Below, in pieces: positions 35,037 through 45,333 of a stretch of 64,000 nucleotides of DNA. Both the position numbers and the translations under genes were made by a program. The notes under the pieces are model-generated. The model searched no databases. It was not told the origin of the DNA and saw nothing but the letters and a program-made list of their open reading frames with translations. Location: positions 310,001-374,000 of the forward strand of contig QCMW01000001.1 in assembly GCA_003213495.1 (NCBI GenBank), given 5' to 3'. This DNA is from SAR86 cluster bacterium AG-422-O05 (GTDB taxonomy: Bacteria > Pseudomonadota > Gammaproteobacteria > Magnimaribacterales > D2472). Numbering within the stretch: the first letter of the stretch is position 1; each line of letters opens with the position of its first letter.

Positions 35037-37190
35037 TTGAAAGGCACTGTTTTATATGAAGTTAGGGATGATGTAGCAATACTTACTGTTGATAACCCAC
35101 CTGTTAACCCTTTAAGTGATGGAGTTAGAAATGGTTTGTATGAATCAATTGTAAAAGCCGAAGAAGATTCTGATGTAAAAGGCATAGTTTTGACCGGAAA
35201 TGGTAGAGCTTTTATTGCAGGAGCTGATATCTCAGAATTTGGTGGCAATGTAGAAGGAAAGAGTCTTAATGAAGTATTTAGAAAATTAGAGTTCTGCGAT
35301 AAGCCCGTAGTTGCTGCAATTAATGGAATTGCATTAGGTGGAGGGCTTGAAACAGCTTTATGTTGTAATTATAGAATTGCTGATATTAATGCATTTGTTG
35401 GTTTGCCTGAGGTGAATTTGGGGCTTTTGCCAGGCGGTGGAGGAACACAAAGACTTCCAAGATTAACAGGTCCTAGCGAAGCTCTTAAAATGATGCTTAC
35501 AGGATCTCATGTGCCAGCTAAAAAAGCCTTAAATATGGGCATAGTAGACCAAATTTCTGAAAATATTCTAGAAGATTCAATTGAATTTGTTAAAAATATT
35601 GCTTCTGAAACTGATGCTCATCCTAAAGTAAGGGATAAAAATGACAAAATGCTTGAAGCTAAAAGTAATGATAATGTTATGGTTGAGGCTCAAGCAATGG
35701 CAGCTAAAGGCAGGAAAGGTCAATTTGCCCCTGGTCAAATAATAAAATGCGTAGAGGCGGCAATTAATCTTGATGATTTTGATGAAGGTTTAAAAAAAGA
35801 GGGTGAATATTTTCTTGAGTGCCTAATGCACCCTCAAAGAGAAGCTATGATTCATATCTTCTTTGGTGAAAGAGCTGCATCAAAAATTTCTGATGTTCCA
35901 AAAGATACAAAAATCATGGATATTAAAAAAGCTGGCATCATTGGATCTGGAACTATGGGTGGTGGTATAGCAATGTGTTTTGCGAATGCTGGCATTCCTG
36001 TTCATATCATTGATCAAGATGAAGAAAACTTAAAAAGAGGTATTTCTGTTATTGAAAAAAACTACGATTTTATGGTTAATAAAGGAAAGTTAACTAGTGA
36101 GCAAAAAGATTCGGTATTTGGTCTCGTAACATCCAGTCTTAATTATTCAGATATTTCTGATTGCGATATAGTTATTGAAGCAGTATATGAAAATCTAGAA
36201 TTAAAACATGAAATATTTAAGGCTTTAGATCAACACGTAAAACCTGAGGCAATACTCGCAAGCAATACATCTGGATTAGATATAGATTCTATAGCATCAA
36301 TTACATCAAGACCTGAAAAGATAGTGGGTACTCACTTTTTTAGTCCAGCTAATATAATGAGATTGCTTGAAGTCGTTAGAGGAGAACAAACATCGAATGA
36401 GACTTTAGCCACCATTATGGCAATAGGTAAAAAACTAAAAAAAGCTGCTGTGGTATCTTTAAACGCTCCAGGTTTCATTGGCAACAGAATGTTGTTTGGT
36501 TATACAGCACAAGCAAATATGCTTTTACTTGAAGGCGCCCTGCCCCATCAAATTGACCAAGCTTTAGAATCTTTTGGACTAAACATGGGTCCATTTAGAA
36601 TGATGGATCTTGTTGGATTAGATTTAGGTTGGAGGGCTAGAAAGTTAAGTGGAAAAGAATCACCATTACACGCAAAAATTGGAGATGAGCTTTGTGAGCA
36701 AAATAGATATGGTCAGAAAAGTGGTGCAGGTTATTACAATTATTCAGAGGGATCCCGTGCACCTAATCCAGCTCCTGAGAATGAAGCAACATATGAAAAA
36801 ATATCCTCGGAAAATGGTTTTACAAGACGAGACATAACGGATGAAGAAATTGTTGATAGATGCATTCTTGCATTAATCAATGAAGGTGCTGATATTTTAT
36901 CTGAGGGTGTTGCTCAACGAGCAGCAGATATAGATGTTGTATACATTAATGGATATGGTTTCCCAATTTGGAGAGGCGGTCCAATGCATCACGCTAATGC
37001 ATTGGGACTTGAAGTTGTTATAGAGAAGCTTGAAAAATACAAAGAAATTACGGGCAGTGATGTATATAAACCAAGTGAGATGTTACTTAAACTAGCTAAA
37101 GATGGACTGAAGCTTGGAGAAGCACCTAGCAAGGAAGAAAGAAAAGAAAAATTAGGCTTTGAGATGTCATCTGTTGCAAACAATTTCTAA
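35037..37190 (+). CDS. Multifunctional enoyl-CoA hydratase / 3-hydroxyacyl-CoA dehydrogenase, TTG start
   Basis: Beta-oxidation enzyme of the FadB/FadJ/EHHADH type. The N-terminal crotonase domain (1-190) has the oxyanion motif AFIAGADISEF and the catalytic Glu in LPEVNLGLLPGGGGTQRLPR. The NAD-binding dehydrogenase domain begins KAGIIGSGTMGGGIAMCFANAG near residue 300, with THFFSPANIMRLLEVV. The C-terminal 3HCDH half follows, duplicated. Length is 717. The TTG at 35037 has GGAG 10 bases upstream and is the first start in frame. A TATAAT at 35000-35005 may be its -10. No thiolase is adjacent, unlike fadBA. Confidence 0.93.
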   Translation: MKGTVLYEVRDDVAILTVDNPPVNPLSDGVRNGLYESIVKAEEDSDVKGIVLTGNGRAFIAGADISEFGGNVEGKSLNEVFRKLEFCDKPVVAAINGIALGGGLETALCCNYRIADINAFVGLPEVNLGLLPGGGGTQRLPRLTGPSEALKMMLTGSHVPAKKALNMGIVDQISENILEDSIEFVKNIASETDAHPKVRDKNDKMLEAKSNDNVMVEAQAMAAKGRKGQFAPGQIIKCVEAAINLDDFDEGLKKEGEYFLECLMHPQREAMIHIFFGERAASKISDVPKDTKIMDIKKAGIIGSGTMGGGIAMCFANAGIPVHIIDQDEENLKRGISVIEKNYDFMVNKGKLTSEQKDSVFGLVTSSLNYSDISDCDIVIEAVYENLELKHEIFKALDQHVKPEAILASNTSGLDIDSIASITSRPEKIVGTHFFSPANIMRLLEVVRGEQTSNETLATIMAIGKKLKKAAVVSLNAPGFIGNRMLFGYTAQANMLLLEGALPHQIDQALESFGLNMGPFRMMDLVGLDLGWRARKLSGKESPLHAKIGDELCEQNRYGQKSGAGYYNYSEGSRAPNPAPENEATYEKISSENGFTRRDITDEEIVDRCILALINEGADILSEGVAQRAADIDVVYINGYGFPIWRGGPMHHANALGLEVVIEKLEKYKEITGSDVYKPSEMLLKLAKDGLKLGEAPSKEERKEKLGFEMSSVANNF

Positions 37191-37751
37191 TTAAGTTCTA
37201 ATTAAGACTTTTGTCCCTTCTTCAACTTTATTGTAAAGATAAATTACATCTTGATTAAACATACGTATGCAACCATGGCTTGCTTTTTGTCCTATAAGCC
37301 CTTCTTCGTGAGTTCCATGGATATAAATATATCTATCATATGAATCCACTCCCGATCCCTTATTTTTTCCTATTTCAAGTCCATCTAACCATAAAATTCT
37401 TGAAGTAACATAGTCATCATCAGAATCAATTTTTTTATAGATAATCTTGGCTTTTTTGCTTGTATTCTCTCTAGCAATAAATATAGTGTTAATAGGGACA
37501 TTAGTTCCTATTTTTTCTTTAATTTGATGTAATCCGAGAGGAGTTTTAAATGAATTTTCTATAGACCCCTCGCCAAGGCTTGAGGTTGAAACAGGAAAAC
37601 TTTGTTTTAATATATCTTTTTCAAATAAATATAGTCTTTGTTCTGAAATATCAATAATAATTTGGTTTCTAGTATTACTATTAGCGTATGTAAACTCAGA
37701 AAGTAGTACAAGCGCAAAGAGGATTATTATATTTTTTTTGATCTGAAACAT
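37191..37751 (-). CDS. L,D-transpeptidase (YkuD domain), secreted
   Basis: Cysteine transpeptidase that forms 3-3 cross-links or attaches protein to peptidoglycan. A signal peptide (to about residue 24) is followed by the YkuD domain: IIIDISEQRLYLFEKDIL, IYIHGTHEEG and the catalytic SHGCIRMFNQDV near 165. It begins inside the 3' end of lnt (25-base overlap) and its stop touches the fadB-like gene on the other strand. At 186 residues it is a compact single-domain form. Confidence 0.93.
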   Translation of the reverse strand: MFQIKKNIIILFALVLLSEFTYANSNTRNQIIIDISEQRLYLFEKDILKQSFPVSTSSLGEGSIENSFKTPLGLHQIKEKIGTNVPINTIFIARENTSKKAKIIYKKIDSDDDYVTSRILWLDGLEIGKNKGSGVDSYDRYIYIHGTHEEGLIGQKASHGCIRMFNQDVIYLYNKVEEGTKVLIRT

Positions 37752-39181
37752 ACTATTAAAAACATAAGCAGCGAAATAAAGATAATAACATAGGAGAATA
37801 TATAGCCATACTCATTATAAAAACTTCTAGATTCCCTTAAATTCAAATATCCTTCCATAATTCCTGCATCTCCTTTACCCAAAAAATCAACAATTGTTCC
37901 TTTATTAGATATTAATGCAGAATAGCCATCATTTGTAGCTCTAATTGTCCATTTATCATTCTCAATAGATCTAATTCTTGCAATTTCTAAATGATGATGT
38001 GGACCTATTGAGCTTCCAAACCATGTATCATTTGAGATATTAATAATGAAATCAGAGCTTTGATTCATTTTTCTAACAGTTCTTGGAAAAGCTATGTCAA
38101 AACAAATTGGAGTAGCAACGGTAATATTGTTATTGATCTCGATGTTTTTTTGGCTTTCTTGCCCATGAATTACATTTGACATAGGTAAATCAAAGAAATC
38201 AATAAGTCCTCTTAAGCTAGAAATAAAAGGAATATACTCCCCAAATGGGACTAAGTGTATCTTTTTATATAGGGTGTTATTATTTGGATTATAGATTACG
38301 TTAAATAATTTATTATTTTCAACACTCCAAGCTCCTAATAAAATTTTTTCAGAAACATTAGATTTCTGTAAGAAATTATTAAACCTTGATTGTTGGATTG
38401 AATAGGGTAACTCAGCTTCAGGCAGAACTATTAGCTGACTTTCTATTGATGATTCATTAATTAATTCTAATAAATTATTTTCGATTGTTTCATAATATCC
38501 TTCCGTATATTTTAAAAATGGATCTGAAGATGGTTGAATTATTGTTACTAAATAATTGCCTTCTATTTCTTCTGATTTGTATTGAGGCAGTACACAAATA
38601 AAGCTTAGTACCAAAATAGCATAGAAAGTTTTTCTATTCTTAAACGTTAAAATGCTTACGCACAATAAATAAAATAAAAATGAGGCAGAACTAACTCCAA
38701 AAATAGGATATATATTTTGTGTGATTGTATCTATAAATATATTTCCAGGTATAAGCCAAGGAACTCCATTTAATAAAAAATATCTACTTGTTTCACCTAT
38801 TAATAGTAAAGTTGAAATTATGAATATTTTTATGAATGTATTGTTAATTTCTACATTCAATAAAAGTTTATTTATAAGGATAAGAGGGTATGTAAATACC
38901 AAAGCTAATATTATAATTAATAAGATATAAATCAATGCAGATAATGCTATAGTGGTTTCTCCATAATAGTACACACTTACTATTATCCACGACATACCTA
39001 ATCCCCAATGACCTATTCCCCAGAATAATATTCTAAGAAAACTAGCTTTCTTATGACTTATTAATTCATTAATTAAATAAATGTATGAGACGAAAATTAA
39101 GAACTCAATTGAAAAGGGGGCAAATGCAAATATTCCTACTAAACCAAATAAAAGAGGTGTTAATACAGATTTAATAATCAT
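37727..39181 (-). CDS. lnt: Apolipoprotein N-acyltransferase
   Basis: Inner-membrane enzyme that adds the third acyl chain to lipoproteins. About seven N-terminal hydrophobic helices (1-200) precede a periplasmic nitrilase-like domain. The catalytic triad is visible: Glu in LPEAELPYS, Lys in KKIHLVPFGEYIP, Cys in TPICFDIAFP. A final hydrophobic helix near 460-480 returns to the membrane. Length 484 is near E. coli (512). It overlaps corC by 4 bases, the normal order. Confidence 0.95.
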   Translation of the reverse strand: MIIKSVLTPLLFGLVGIFAFAPFSIEFLIFVSYIYLINELISHKKASFLRILFWGIGHWGLGMSWIIVSVYYYGETTIALSALIYILLIIILALVFTYPLILINKLLLNVEINNTFIKIFIISTLLLIGETSRYFLLNGVPWLIPGNIFIDTITQNIYPIFGVSSASFLFYLLCVSILTFKNRKTFYAILVLSFICVLPQYKSEEIEGNYLVTIIQPSSDPFLKYTEGYYETIENNLLELINESSIESQLIVLPEAELPYSIQQSRFNNFLQKSNVSEKILLGAWSVENNKLFNVIYNPNNNTLYKKIHLVPFGEYIPFISSLRGLIDFFDLPMSNVIHGQESQKNIEINNNITVATPICFDIAFPRTVRKMNQSSDFIINISNDTWFGSSIGPHHHLEIARIRSIENDKWTIRATNDGYSALISNKGTIVDFLGKGDAGIMEGYLNLRESRSFYNEYGYIFSYVIIFISLLMFLIVCFRSKKI

Positions 39182-40035
39182 GTATTTGTAGTAACTACAA
39201 ATTTCTTTATTCTTCTACCATCTGTGTCGGATACTTTGATGGTTAATTTCTCGATACTTATCTTGTCTTCAATTTCAGGCAAAACTCCAAACTCAGAAAT
39301 AAATAAACCACCTAATGTTTCAGCATCTACTGTTAGTGGGTCTATTTTTAAATTAAAAAAACTAATAAATTCTTCTAATTCTATTTTTGCATCAACAATA
39401 AATTGGTTATCTGAAATATTTACAATTTCTTCATCGTCTACATCATGCTCATCTTCAATTTCACCAACAAGCTCCTCCAAAATATCTTCTATGGTTACTA
39501 AACCGCTTATTTCTCCATATTCATCTATAACAACTGCCAAATGAGATCTATCTTGCTTAAACTCTTCTAATAATGAATCAGCTTTCTTAGTTTCTGGAAC
39601 AACATTTGGGTCTCTTAACATTCCTATAATGTCGAAATCTTTAATTCCTTTAAACAGCTTGGGTAGAATATCTTTTGCAAGTAAAACACCAGCAACATCA
39701 TTTCTTTCTTTTCCTAAGACTGGATATCTTGAATGGCCTGATTCTATAATTTTAGTGATTATTTCTGTTGTATTCTCGTCAATATGTATGGTTACCATAT
39801 CAACTTTAGGTATCATTATTTCTTTAACAGTAATATCGCCTAGTTTGATTGCTTTTCTAGCTATAAATTCTGCTTCTTTATCAATTACGTTTTGATCAAC
39901 AGCATCTTTTAAAAAATCAGTTACTTCTGAAACGCTTTGCGTTTTCATGAAAAACGGATTTCTGAAGTATTTTTTTAATTTGCCAAAAATACTCGACGGA
40001 GGCTGACTTTCGTCGTTATTTTGCTTTTCGTTCAT
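39178..40035 (-). CDS. corC: CBS-domain transporter-associated protein CorC/YbeX
   Basis: The protein has an N-terminal linker, a pair of CBS domains (about 60-185; VKEIMIPKVDMVTI and YGEISGLVTIEDILEELVGEIEDEHD) and a C-terminal CorC/HlyC domain (about 200-280). Linked to magnesium/cobalt handling and to ribosome biogenesis in E. coli. Length 285 matches E. coli CorC (292). Four-base overlaps with lnt and ybeY place it in one operon. Confidence 0.93.
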   Translation of the reverse strand: MNEKQNNDESQPPSSIFGKLKKYFRNPFFMKTQSVSEVTDFLKDAVDQNVIDKEAEFIARKAIKLGDITVKEIMIPKVDMVTIHIDENTTEIITKIIESGHSRYPVLGKERNDVAGVLLAKDILPKLFKGIKDFDIIGMLRDPNVVPETKKADSLLEEFKQDRSHLAVVIDEYGEISGLVTIEDILEELVGEIEDEHDVDDEEIVNISDNQFIVDAKIELEEFISFFNLKIDPLTVDAETLGGLFISEFGVLPEIEDKISIEKLTIKVSDTDGRRIKKFVVTTNT

Positions 40036-40481
40036 TTATAAGGATTTTTTATATCTAGTTTTTTTAATAAATTAATTTCTTTGAGTTCCATATTATTTGC
40101 TTCTTCGTTATGTTCGTGATCATATCCCAGTATATGATAAACCCCATGAATTAACATGTGAATCATATGATCATCATATTGTTTATTTTGTTCATTAGAT
40201 TCTCTAGTAACATAATCGCTATTTATAGCTATATCTCCCAAATCACCTGTATGTTCCTTTGAGATATCCTCATTAACAAATGACAGAACATTGGTAGGTT
40301 TGTTTATGCTTCTGAAGTCTTTGTTTAATTTCTGCATTTCCGTATCATTTATTATTTTCAAGTTTATTGAACAATTTGTTATATTTTCTTCTTCGCACAA
40401 AAAGATAAAAGCCTTATTTAATTTAATTTTAAGAGCATCGTTGGGAGCACAGTTGGGATTAGAAGTTATAAATAAATTCAT
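40032..40481 (-). CDS. ybeY: rRNA maturation endoribonuclease YbeY
   Basis: Zinc RNase needed for 16S rRNA 3' maturation and ribosome quality control. The metal motif HMLIHGVYHILGYDHEH near residue 110 supplies three histidines, and RSINKPTNVLSFVNED is the other family signature. Length 149 is standard. It overlaps corC by 4 bases and abuts phoH with no gap. Confidence 0.95.
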   Translation of the reverse strand: MNLFITSNPNCAPNDALKIKLNKAFIFLCEEENITNCSINLKIINDTEMQKLNKDFRSINKPTNVLSFVNEDISKEHTGDLGDIAINSDYVTRESNEQNKQYDDHMIHMLIHGVYHILGYDHEHNEEANNMELKEINLLKKLDIKNPYK

Positions 40482-41429
40482 TTAGGATTCAAATCGCTTA
40501 TAGGCATCAATTATTTTTCTAACTAAAGGGTGTCTAACGATATCCTTTGAATCAAAATTAATAACACCAATATCTTCGGTATCATTGACGACACGAACTG
40601 CGTGCGCTAGACCAGATTCAATATTTTTTGGTAAATCTATTTGTGTTAAGTCACCATTTATCAAAAGGTATGAACCAAAACCCATTCTTGTTAATATCAT
40701 TTTCATTTGTTCTTTGGTTGTATTTTGGCTTTCATCTACAATTATGAAGGAGTTATTTAATGTTCTTCCTCGCATATATGCAAGCGGAGCTATTTCAACA
40801 ATACCTTTTTCTAGATATTTTTCAGTTCTCTCTATTCCTAGCATTTCATATAAGGCGTCATAAAGAGGGCGTAAGTATGGATCCACTTTTTGAGATAAAT
40901 CCCCAGGAAGAAAACCTAATTTTTCTCCAGCCTCTACAGCAGGCCTCATTAAAATAATCCTATCAACCTTTTCCTTTAAAAGTGCGTCTACAGCTGAGGC
41001 TACCGCTAAATATGTTTTACCAGTTCCTGCAGGTCCAATTCCAAAATTTATATCATTTTGGTTAATGCTTTCAATATAGCTTCTTTGATTATTTCCTCTC
41101 GGAACAATACTTTTTTTTGGTGTTTTAATCTTTATTTCTTTTTCCATTGCTTTTAACTCAGAGTCTTTTATACATAAATAAAGAGTTTCTTTGGTGATTT
41201 CAACTCCTTGACCTGCAGCCTCATAGAGTCGTTTTAGTGCTTCTGCCGATAGTCCAACATTTTTTTTGGAGCCTTTAATTTTGAGATTATTGCCATTTTG
41301 AAAAATTTTTACATTGAAAGTTTTCTCAACAAATTTAAGATTTTCATTAAGCTCACCAACAAACCTTATCATTACATTGGCATCGGATGGTTGTAATTCA
41401 AGATTAGTTAAAGCAGAATCTTTTGACAT
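40482..41429 (-). CDS. ybeZ: PhoH-like ATPase (YbeZ)
   Basis: P-loop ATPase that works with YbeY in RNA metabolism. An N-terminal KH-like region precedes the Walker A GPAGTGKTYLAVASA near residue 135 and Walker B FIIVDESQNTT near 225. The track extends to a TTG at 41432; the ATG at 41429 overlaps the miaB TGA by one base (TGATG), giving 315 residues. This restart arrangement suggests translational coupling. Confidence 0.94.
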   Translation of the reverse strand: MSKDSALTNLELQPSDANVMIRFVGELNENLKFVEKTFNVKIFQNGNNLKIKGSKKNVGLSAEALKRLYEAAGQGVEITKETLYLCIKDSELKAMEKEIKIKTPKKSIVPRGNNQRSYIESINQNDINFGIGPAGTGKTYLAVASAVDALLKEKVDRIILMRPAVEAGEKLGFLPGDLSQKVDPYLRPLYDALYEMLGIERTEKYLEKGIVEIAPLAYMRGRTLNNSFIIVDESQNTTKEQMKMILTRMGFGSYLLINGDLTQIDLPKNIESGLAHAVRVVNDTEDIGVINFDSKDIVRHPLVRKIIDAYKRFES

Positions 41430-42754
41430 CAATTTTGTAAATTTCCTCTCAAACAGTTCGGTAGTGCTTCATTAATTTTAATATTAATTAATTGGCCAAC
41501 TAAATCAATATCATTTGATGGAAAGTTTACAACTCTGTTACAAATTGTTCTCCCCTGAAGCTGTCCTGGGTCTCTTTTAGATTGGCCATATATTAAACAG
41601 TTCTGAATAGTACCAACCTTTTTTCTGCTGTATCCAAAGGAAAGCTGACTAAGCCTATTTTGAAGAATGCTTAATCTTTCCTTTTTCTCTTGATTAGAAA
41701 CATCATCAGGCATATCTGATGCTGAAGTATTGGGTCTTGGACTATATATAAAACTAAATGACTCATCGAATCTAACTTCGTTTATAACTTCCATTGTTCC
41801 CATAAAATCATCTTTAGTTTCTCCAGGAAAGCCAACAATAAAATCAGAAGAAAAACTCATATCTGGTCTAACATTTCTTATTCTTTCAACTAAATCGAGA
41901 TATTTCTCAACGTTATATCTCCTTCTCATCAATTTTAATATTCTGTCTGATCCGCTTTGGACTGGAAGGTGAACATGGCTAACAAGTTCAGGAACAGAAT
42001 CATATATCTCTACTAAGTCATCTTTAAATTCATACGGATGGCTTGTTGTATATCTAATCCTTTCAATATTTTCAATCTTTGAAATCAGCTCAATCAACTT
42101 TGCAAGAGATGACTTTTCTCCCTTGTAAGTACCTTTAAAATTATTTACATTTTGTCCCAAAAGATGAATCTCTCTAGTTCCTTTATCAGCTAGGGCAGAG
42201 ATTTCATTAAGAATATCCTCAATTGTTCTTGATACTTCATGTCCTCTTGTTTTAGGAACTACACAGAAAGAACAATACTTATTGCAGCCTTCGATAATTG
42301 ATACAAAAGCAGAGGGCTCTCCTGTTCCATGAACTGGTAAATGATTAAATTTTTCTAGCTTTGGAAAAGATATATCAATTTGGTTAATATCTGTTTTTGA
42401 TTTTTCATTATATAGTTCTGGCAATTTATGAAGCGTTTGAGGGCCAAATACAATATCAACTGCTGGTGCTCTTTTTATAATATTTTCGCCTTCCTGAGAT
42501 GCAACACAACCACCAATTGCAATTTTTAAGTTAGGATTTTTTTCTTTAATTTTTCTCCATCTTCCAATTTGATGAAATACCTTTTCTTGAGCTTTTTCTC
42601 TTATGGAGCAAGTATTTAATATTAAAAGATCTGCTTCATCTTCAGTTTCTGCTAACTCAAAATTCTCTTTCTCCTCTAACAAATCAAACATCTTTGCAGA
42701 ATCATATTCATTCATCTGACAACCATGTGTTTTTATAAATAATTTTTTTGTCAT
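41429..42754 (-). CDS. miaB: tRNA-2-methylthio-N6-dimethylallyladenosine synthase
   Basis: Radical SAM methylthiotransferase acting on i6A37. The N-terminal UPF0004 domain has cysteines in [20 protein letters not shown] and GGCVASQEG that bind the auxiliary cluster. The radical SAM motif CNKYCSFC (CxxxCxxC) is near residue 150, and a C-terminal TRAM domain covers about 375-440. Length 441 is near E. coli (474). It is the first gene of the miaB-phoH-ybeY-corC-lnt-L,D-transpeptidase run. Confidence 0.96.
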   Translation of the reverse strand: MTKKLFIKTHGCQMNEYDSAKMFDLLEEKENFELAETEDEADLLILNTCSIREKAQEKVFHQIGRWRKIKEKNPNLKIAIGGCVASQEGENIIKRAPAVDIVFGPQTLHKLPELYNEKSKTDINQIDISFPKLEKFNHLPVHGTGEPSAFVSIIEGCNKYCSFCVVPKTRGHEVSRTIEDILNEISALADKGTREIHLLGQNVNNFKGTYKGEKSSLAKLIELISKIENIERIRYTTSHPYEFKDDLVEIYDSVPELVSHVHLPVQSGSDRILKLMRRRYNVEKYLDLVERIRNVRPDMSFSSDFIVGFPGETKDDFMGTMEVINEVRFDESFSFIYSPRPNTSASDMPDDVSNQEKKERLSILQNRLSQLSFGYSRKKVGTIQNCLIYGQSKRDPGQLQGRTICNRVVNFPSNDIDLVGQLINIKINEALPNCLRGNLQN

Positions 42755-42813
42755 TTTAAATAGTCTATCAATAACTTTAATTATTAAAATTAATTCCCAT
42801 ATAATTAAGTATC

Positions 42814-43140
42814 ATGAAAACAAAAAGCGTTTACAAGATAATTTTTATCCAACTTGGTGAAATCTATGAGGTATTTGCCAAACAAATTTACCAGAGTGAC
42901 ATGTACGGATTCATCGAGGTTGAAGAGTATATCTTCAATAAAGATAAACAGCTAGTAGTTGATCCAAGCTCAGAAAAGCTCAAAAATGAATTTGCAAAAG
43001 TTGATAGAAGTTACATCCCTATAAATTCAATTATTAGAATAGATGAAGTAAATGAATCTGGCGAGGCAAAAATCAAAGAAAATAAAGGCCAAGTTAGTCC
43101 TTTCCCACTAAATATTCAGCCATCAAATTCAAAAGAATAG
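42814..43140 (+). CDS. DUF1820 family protein
   Basis: A 108-residue cytoplasmic protein with YKIIFIQLGEIYEVFAKQIYQSDMYGF-like opening, LVVDPSSEKLKNEFA and RSYIPINSIIRIDEV, which I recognise as DUF1820. The function of the family is unknown, although it is widespread in gammaproteobacteria. It has its own upstream spacer, divergent from miaB, and ends one base from convergent orn. Confidence 0.9.
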   Translation: MKTKSVYKIIFIQLGEIYEVFAKQIYQSDMYGFIEVEEYIFNKDKQLVVDPSSEKLKNEFAKVDRSYIPINSIIRIDEVNESGEAKIKENKGQVSPFPLNIQPSNSKE

Positions 43141-43141
43141 C

Positions 43142-43690
43142 CTATTCAGGAAAAAACAATTTCTTATAAAACTTTAGCTCTTCAACAGATTCTTTAATAT
43201 CACCTAGGGCTCTATGAGAGCCTTTTTTTTCATAAACCTGAGCTTCATTCATCCAACGGACAGCTACCTCCTTAAAGGATGAAACATCTATGTGTCTATA
43301 ATTGAAATAAGATTCTAATCTTGGCATATATTTTGATAAAAAACGTCTGTCATGTGACACAGTATTCCCACACATAGGAGAAGTATTCTCTCCAACGTAT
43401 TTTGAAACAAAGTCTAATGTCTCAATTTCTGCCACTTGTTCAGTAATATTACTATTACTTACCTCCTCTGTTAAACCAGATAATCCATGTTGATTGGTAT
43501 TCCACTCATCCATTGCATCAAGAATTTCTTTAGGCTGCGAAATTATTAAGTTAGGTCCCTCAGCGAGTATGTTTAGATCAGAATCAGTAACTAGGGTAGC
43601 AATTTCAATTATTTTTTCTTTTTCTGGATTCAGTCCTGTCATCTCAAGATCTATCCAGATAAGGTTATCTCGTGATTGTAATGTCTTCAT
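43142..43690 (-). CDS. orn: Oligoribonuclease
   Basis: DEDDh 3'-5' exoribonuclease that degrades 2-5 nt RNAs and pGpG. The ExoI motif LIWIDLEMTGLNPEKEKIIEIA is at residues 10-31, Exo II lies in MCGNTVSHDRRFLSKYMP, and the final His-Asp in HRALGDIKESVEELKFY. Length 182 is standard. Divergence from rsgA is the classical gammaproteobacterial order. Confidence 0.97.
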   Translation of the reverse strand: MKTLQSRDNLIWIDLEMTGLNPEKEKIIEIATLVTDSDLNILAEGPNLIISQPKEILDAMDEWNTNQHGLSGLTEEVSNSNITEQVAEIETLDFVSKYVGENTSPMCGNTVSHDRRFLSKYMPRLESYFNYRHIDVSSFKEVAVRWMNEAQVYEKKGSHRALGDIKESVEELKFYKKLFFPE

Positions 43691-43731
43691 ATCTTTTTAT
43701 AATCGCCTGTTTAGTGTATTTTGTGCTTATT

Positions 43732-44589
43732 ATGAAAAAAGTTCAATCCGGGCAAGTAATAGAGTTTTACTCTAATAGCTGCCTTGTAAAGACAAATTTT
43801 GGAGATTTTAGCTGTTTGGCAATAAAAAATGTTGTTGTTGGAGATTATGTTGAACTTGAAATCATTCAAGACAGTAAGCAGCTTCAAGGGAAGATTAGAA
43901 ACATAAAAAGTAGGTCATCTAAACTATCTAAATTTGAAAGAAATAAAGAGAAACTCTTTGCTTCTAATATAAGTCATGTTGGGATATTGGTAACACCTTC
44001 ACCAAAAACATCTACAGAATTTATAGATAAATGGATTTTGAAATCAAGATTATCTAACATTATTCCTTTCATAATAAATAATAAAATAGACACCAAATCT
44101 GATCAATCTTACGAGAAAAAGTTAAATATTTATAAGAATATAAATATAGAAACAATTAATTGCTCAGCTAAGTATGAGCAAAATCTAGATCAACTTATCA
44201 GCTTTATAAAGAATAAAAGCGTTCTTTTTGTAGGAAATTCGGGAGCAGGAAAATCAACGCTTACATCAAAACTAATTGGAAAAGATTTAAAAACTGCTGC
44301 TTTATCTAATGACCAGGGTGTTCACACAACTTCAATATCATCATTATATAAACTTAAAAATAATACAAAAATTATTGATTCTCCTGGCATGAGAGATATT
44401 GAGATTGACAATTATGATTCAAATCAAATAATTCTTGGTTTTAAAGAAATTCTTGAGGCTTCAAGGTATTGTAAATTTAATAATTGCAATCATATTAATA
44501 ATGATGGTTGTAATGTGATTAAATGCTTATCAAATGATGAAATTAATCAAAGCAGATACAATAACTTTATTAGTTTTCGAGATTGTTAA
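43732..44589 (+). CDS. rsgA: Small ribosomal subunit biogenesis GTPase RsgA
   Basis: Circularly permuted GTPase that tests late 30S assembly. An N-terminal OB fold (1-70) is followed by G4 (NNKID), then G1 (GNSGAGKSTL near residue 168) and G3 (DSPGMRD). The C-terminal zinc motif is CKFNNCNHINNDGC near 245. The track starts at 43672, inside the orn coding strand; the ATG at 43732 gives 285 residues and the normal OB-fold start. Length is shorter than E. coli RsgA (350), the difference being N-terminal. Confidence 0.94.
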   Translation: MKKVQSGQVIEFYSNSCLVKTNFGDFSCLAIKNVVVGDYVELEIIQDSKQLQGKIRNIKSRSSKLSKFERNKEKLFASNISHVGILVTPSPKTSTEFIDKWILKSRLSNIIPFIINNKIDTKSDQSYEKKLNIYKNINIETINCSAKYEQNLDQLISFIKNKSVLFVGNSGAGKSTLTSKLIGKDLKTAALSNDQGVHTTSISSLYKLKNNTKIIDSPGMRDIEIDNYDSNQIILGFKEILEASRYCKFNNCNHINNDGCNVIKCLSNDEINQSRYNNFISFRDC

Positions 44590-44592
44590 CAT

Positions 44593-45333
44593 ATGAATAA
44601 AAAAACACATTTTGGTTACAAAGAGGTTAATGAATCTGACAAAAGCAAATATGTTGGTGAAGTATTTACATCTGTAGCTGAAAACTATGATGTTATGAAC
44701 GATGCTATGTCGTTTGGCATGCATAGATTATGGAAAAAGATTTTAGTTGAATTAGCAGGCATAAACTCAAAAGACTATATTTTAGACATAGCAAGTGGCA
44801 CAGGTGACATTTCGAAATTAATTTCAAGAGAATATCCTGAAACAAGCATCTTTATGAGTGACATTAATTATGAAATGTTAAATGAAGGAAGGAATAGAGC
44901 TATTGATGAGAGTTTTAATCAGAACTGTTGCTTTTGTCAGTTAAGTGGAGAAGTGCTTCCTTTTAAAAGTAATACATTCGACATAATTACGGTTGGTTTT
45001 GGCCTAAGAAACTTTACAGATAAAGAACAAGGCTTGTCTGAAATGAAAAGATGTCTAAAAAAGCATGGCAAATTATTAGTCCTAGAATTTTCAAAGCCTA
45101 TCAATCCGGTCTTTTCAAAAATTTATGACTGGTACTCATTTAATATACTGCCAAAAATGGGCTCAATGCTTGCAAATGATTCTGAAAGTTATCAATATCT
45201 AGCCGAATCAATAAGAATGCATCCTAATCAAGAACTGCTTAAAGAAATGGTGATAAATTCAGGATTTAAAGACTGTAAATTTTATAATCTATTAAATGGT
45301 GTCGTTGCAATTCATATTGGATACAATGATTAA
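44593..45333 (+). CDS. ubiE: Demethylubiquinone/demethylmenaquinone C-methyltransferase
   Basis: SAM-dependent C-methylation in ubiquinone (and menaquinone) synthesis. Motif I LDIASGTGDISKL is near residue 64, with FGFGLRNF-type VGFGLRNFTDKEQGL and LEFSKP following as in UbiE. Length 246 matches E. coli (251). It heads the conserved ubiE-ubiJ-ubiB-tatABC series and overlaps ubiJ. Confidence 0.96.
   Translation: MNKKTHFGYKEVNESDKSKYVGEVFTSVAENYDVMNDAMSFGMHRLWKKILVELAGINSKDYILDIASGTGDISKLISREYPETSIFMSDINYEMLNEGRNRAIDESFNQNCCFCQLSGEVLPFKSNTFDIITVGFGLRNFTDKEQGLSEMKRCLKKHGKLLVLEFSKPINPVFSKIYDWYSFNILPKMGSMLANDSESYQYLAESIRMHPNQELLKEMVINSGFKDCKFYNLLNGVVAIHIGYND

Noticed and set aside
39224-39544. 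Ser-rich ORF antisense to corC
   Set aside because: It is a shadow of acidic and Asp/Glu-rich codons on the real strand.
43672-43731. N-terminal extension of RsgA with a hydrophobic segment
   Set aside because: These codons overlap the 5' end of orn and its spacer; the ATG at 43732 begins the OB fold normally.
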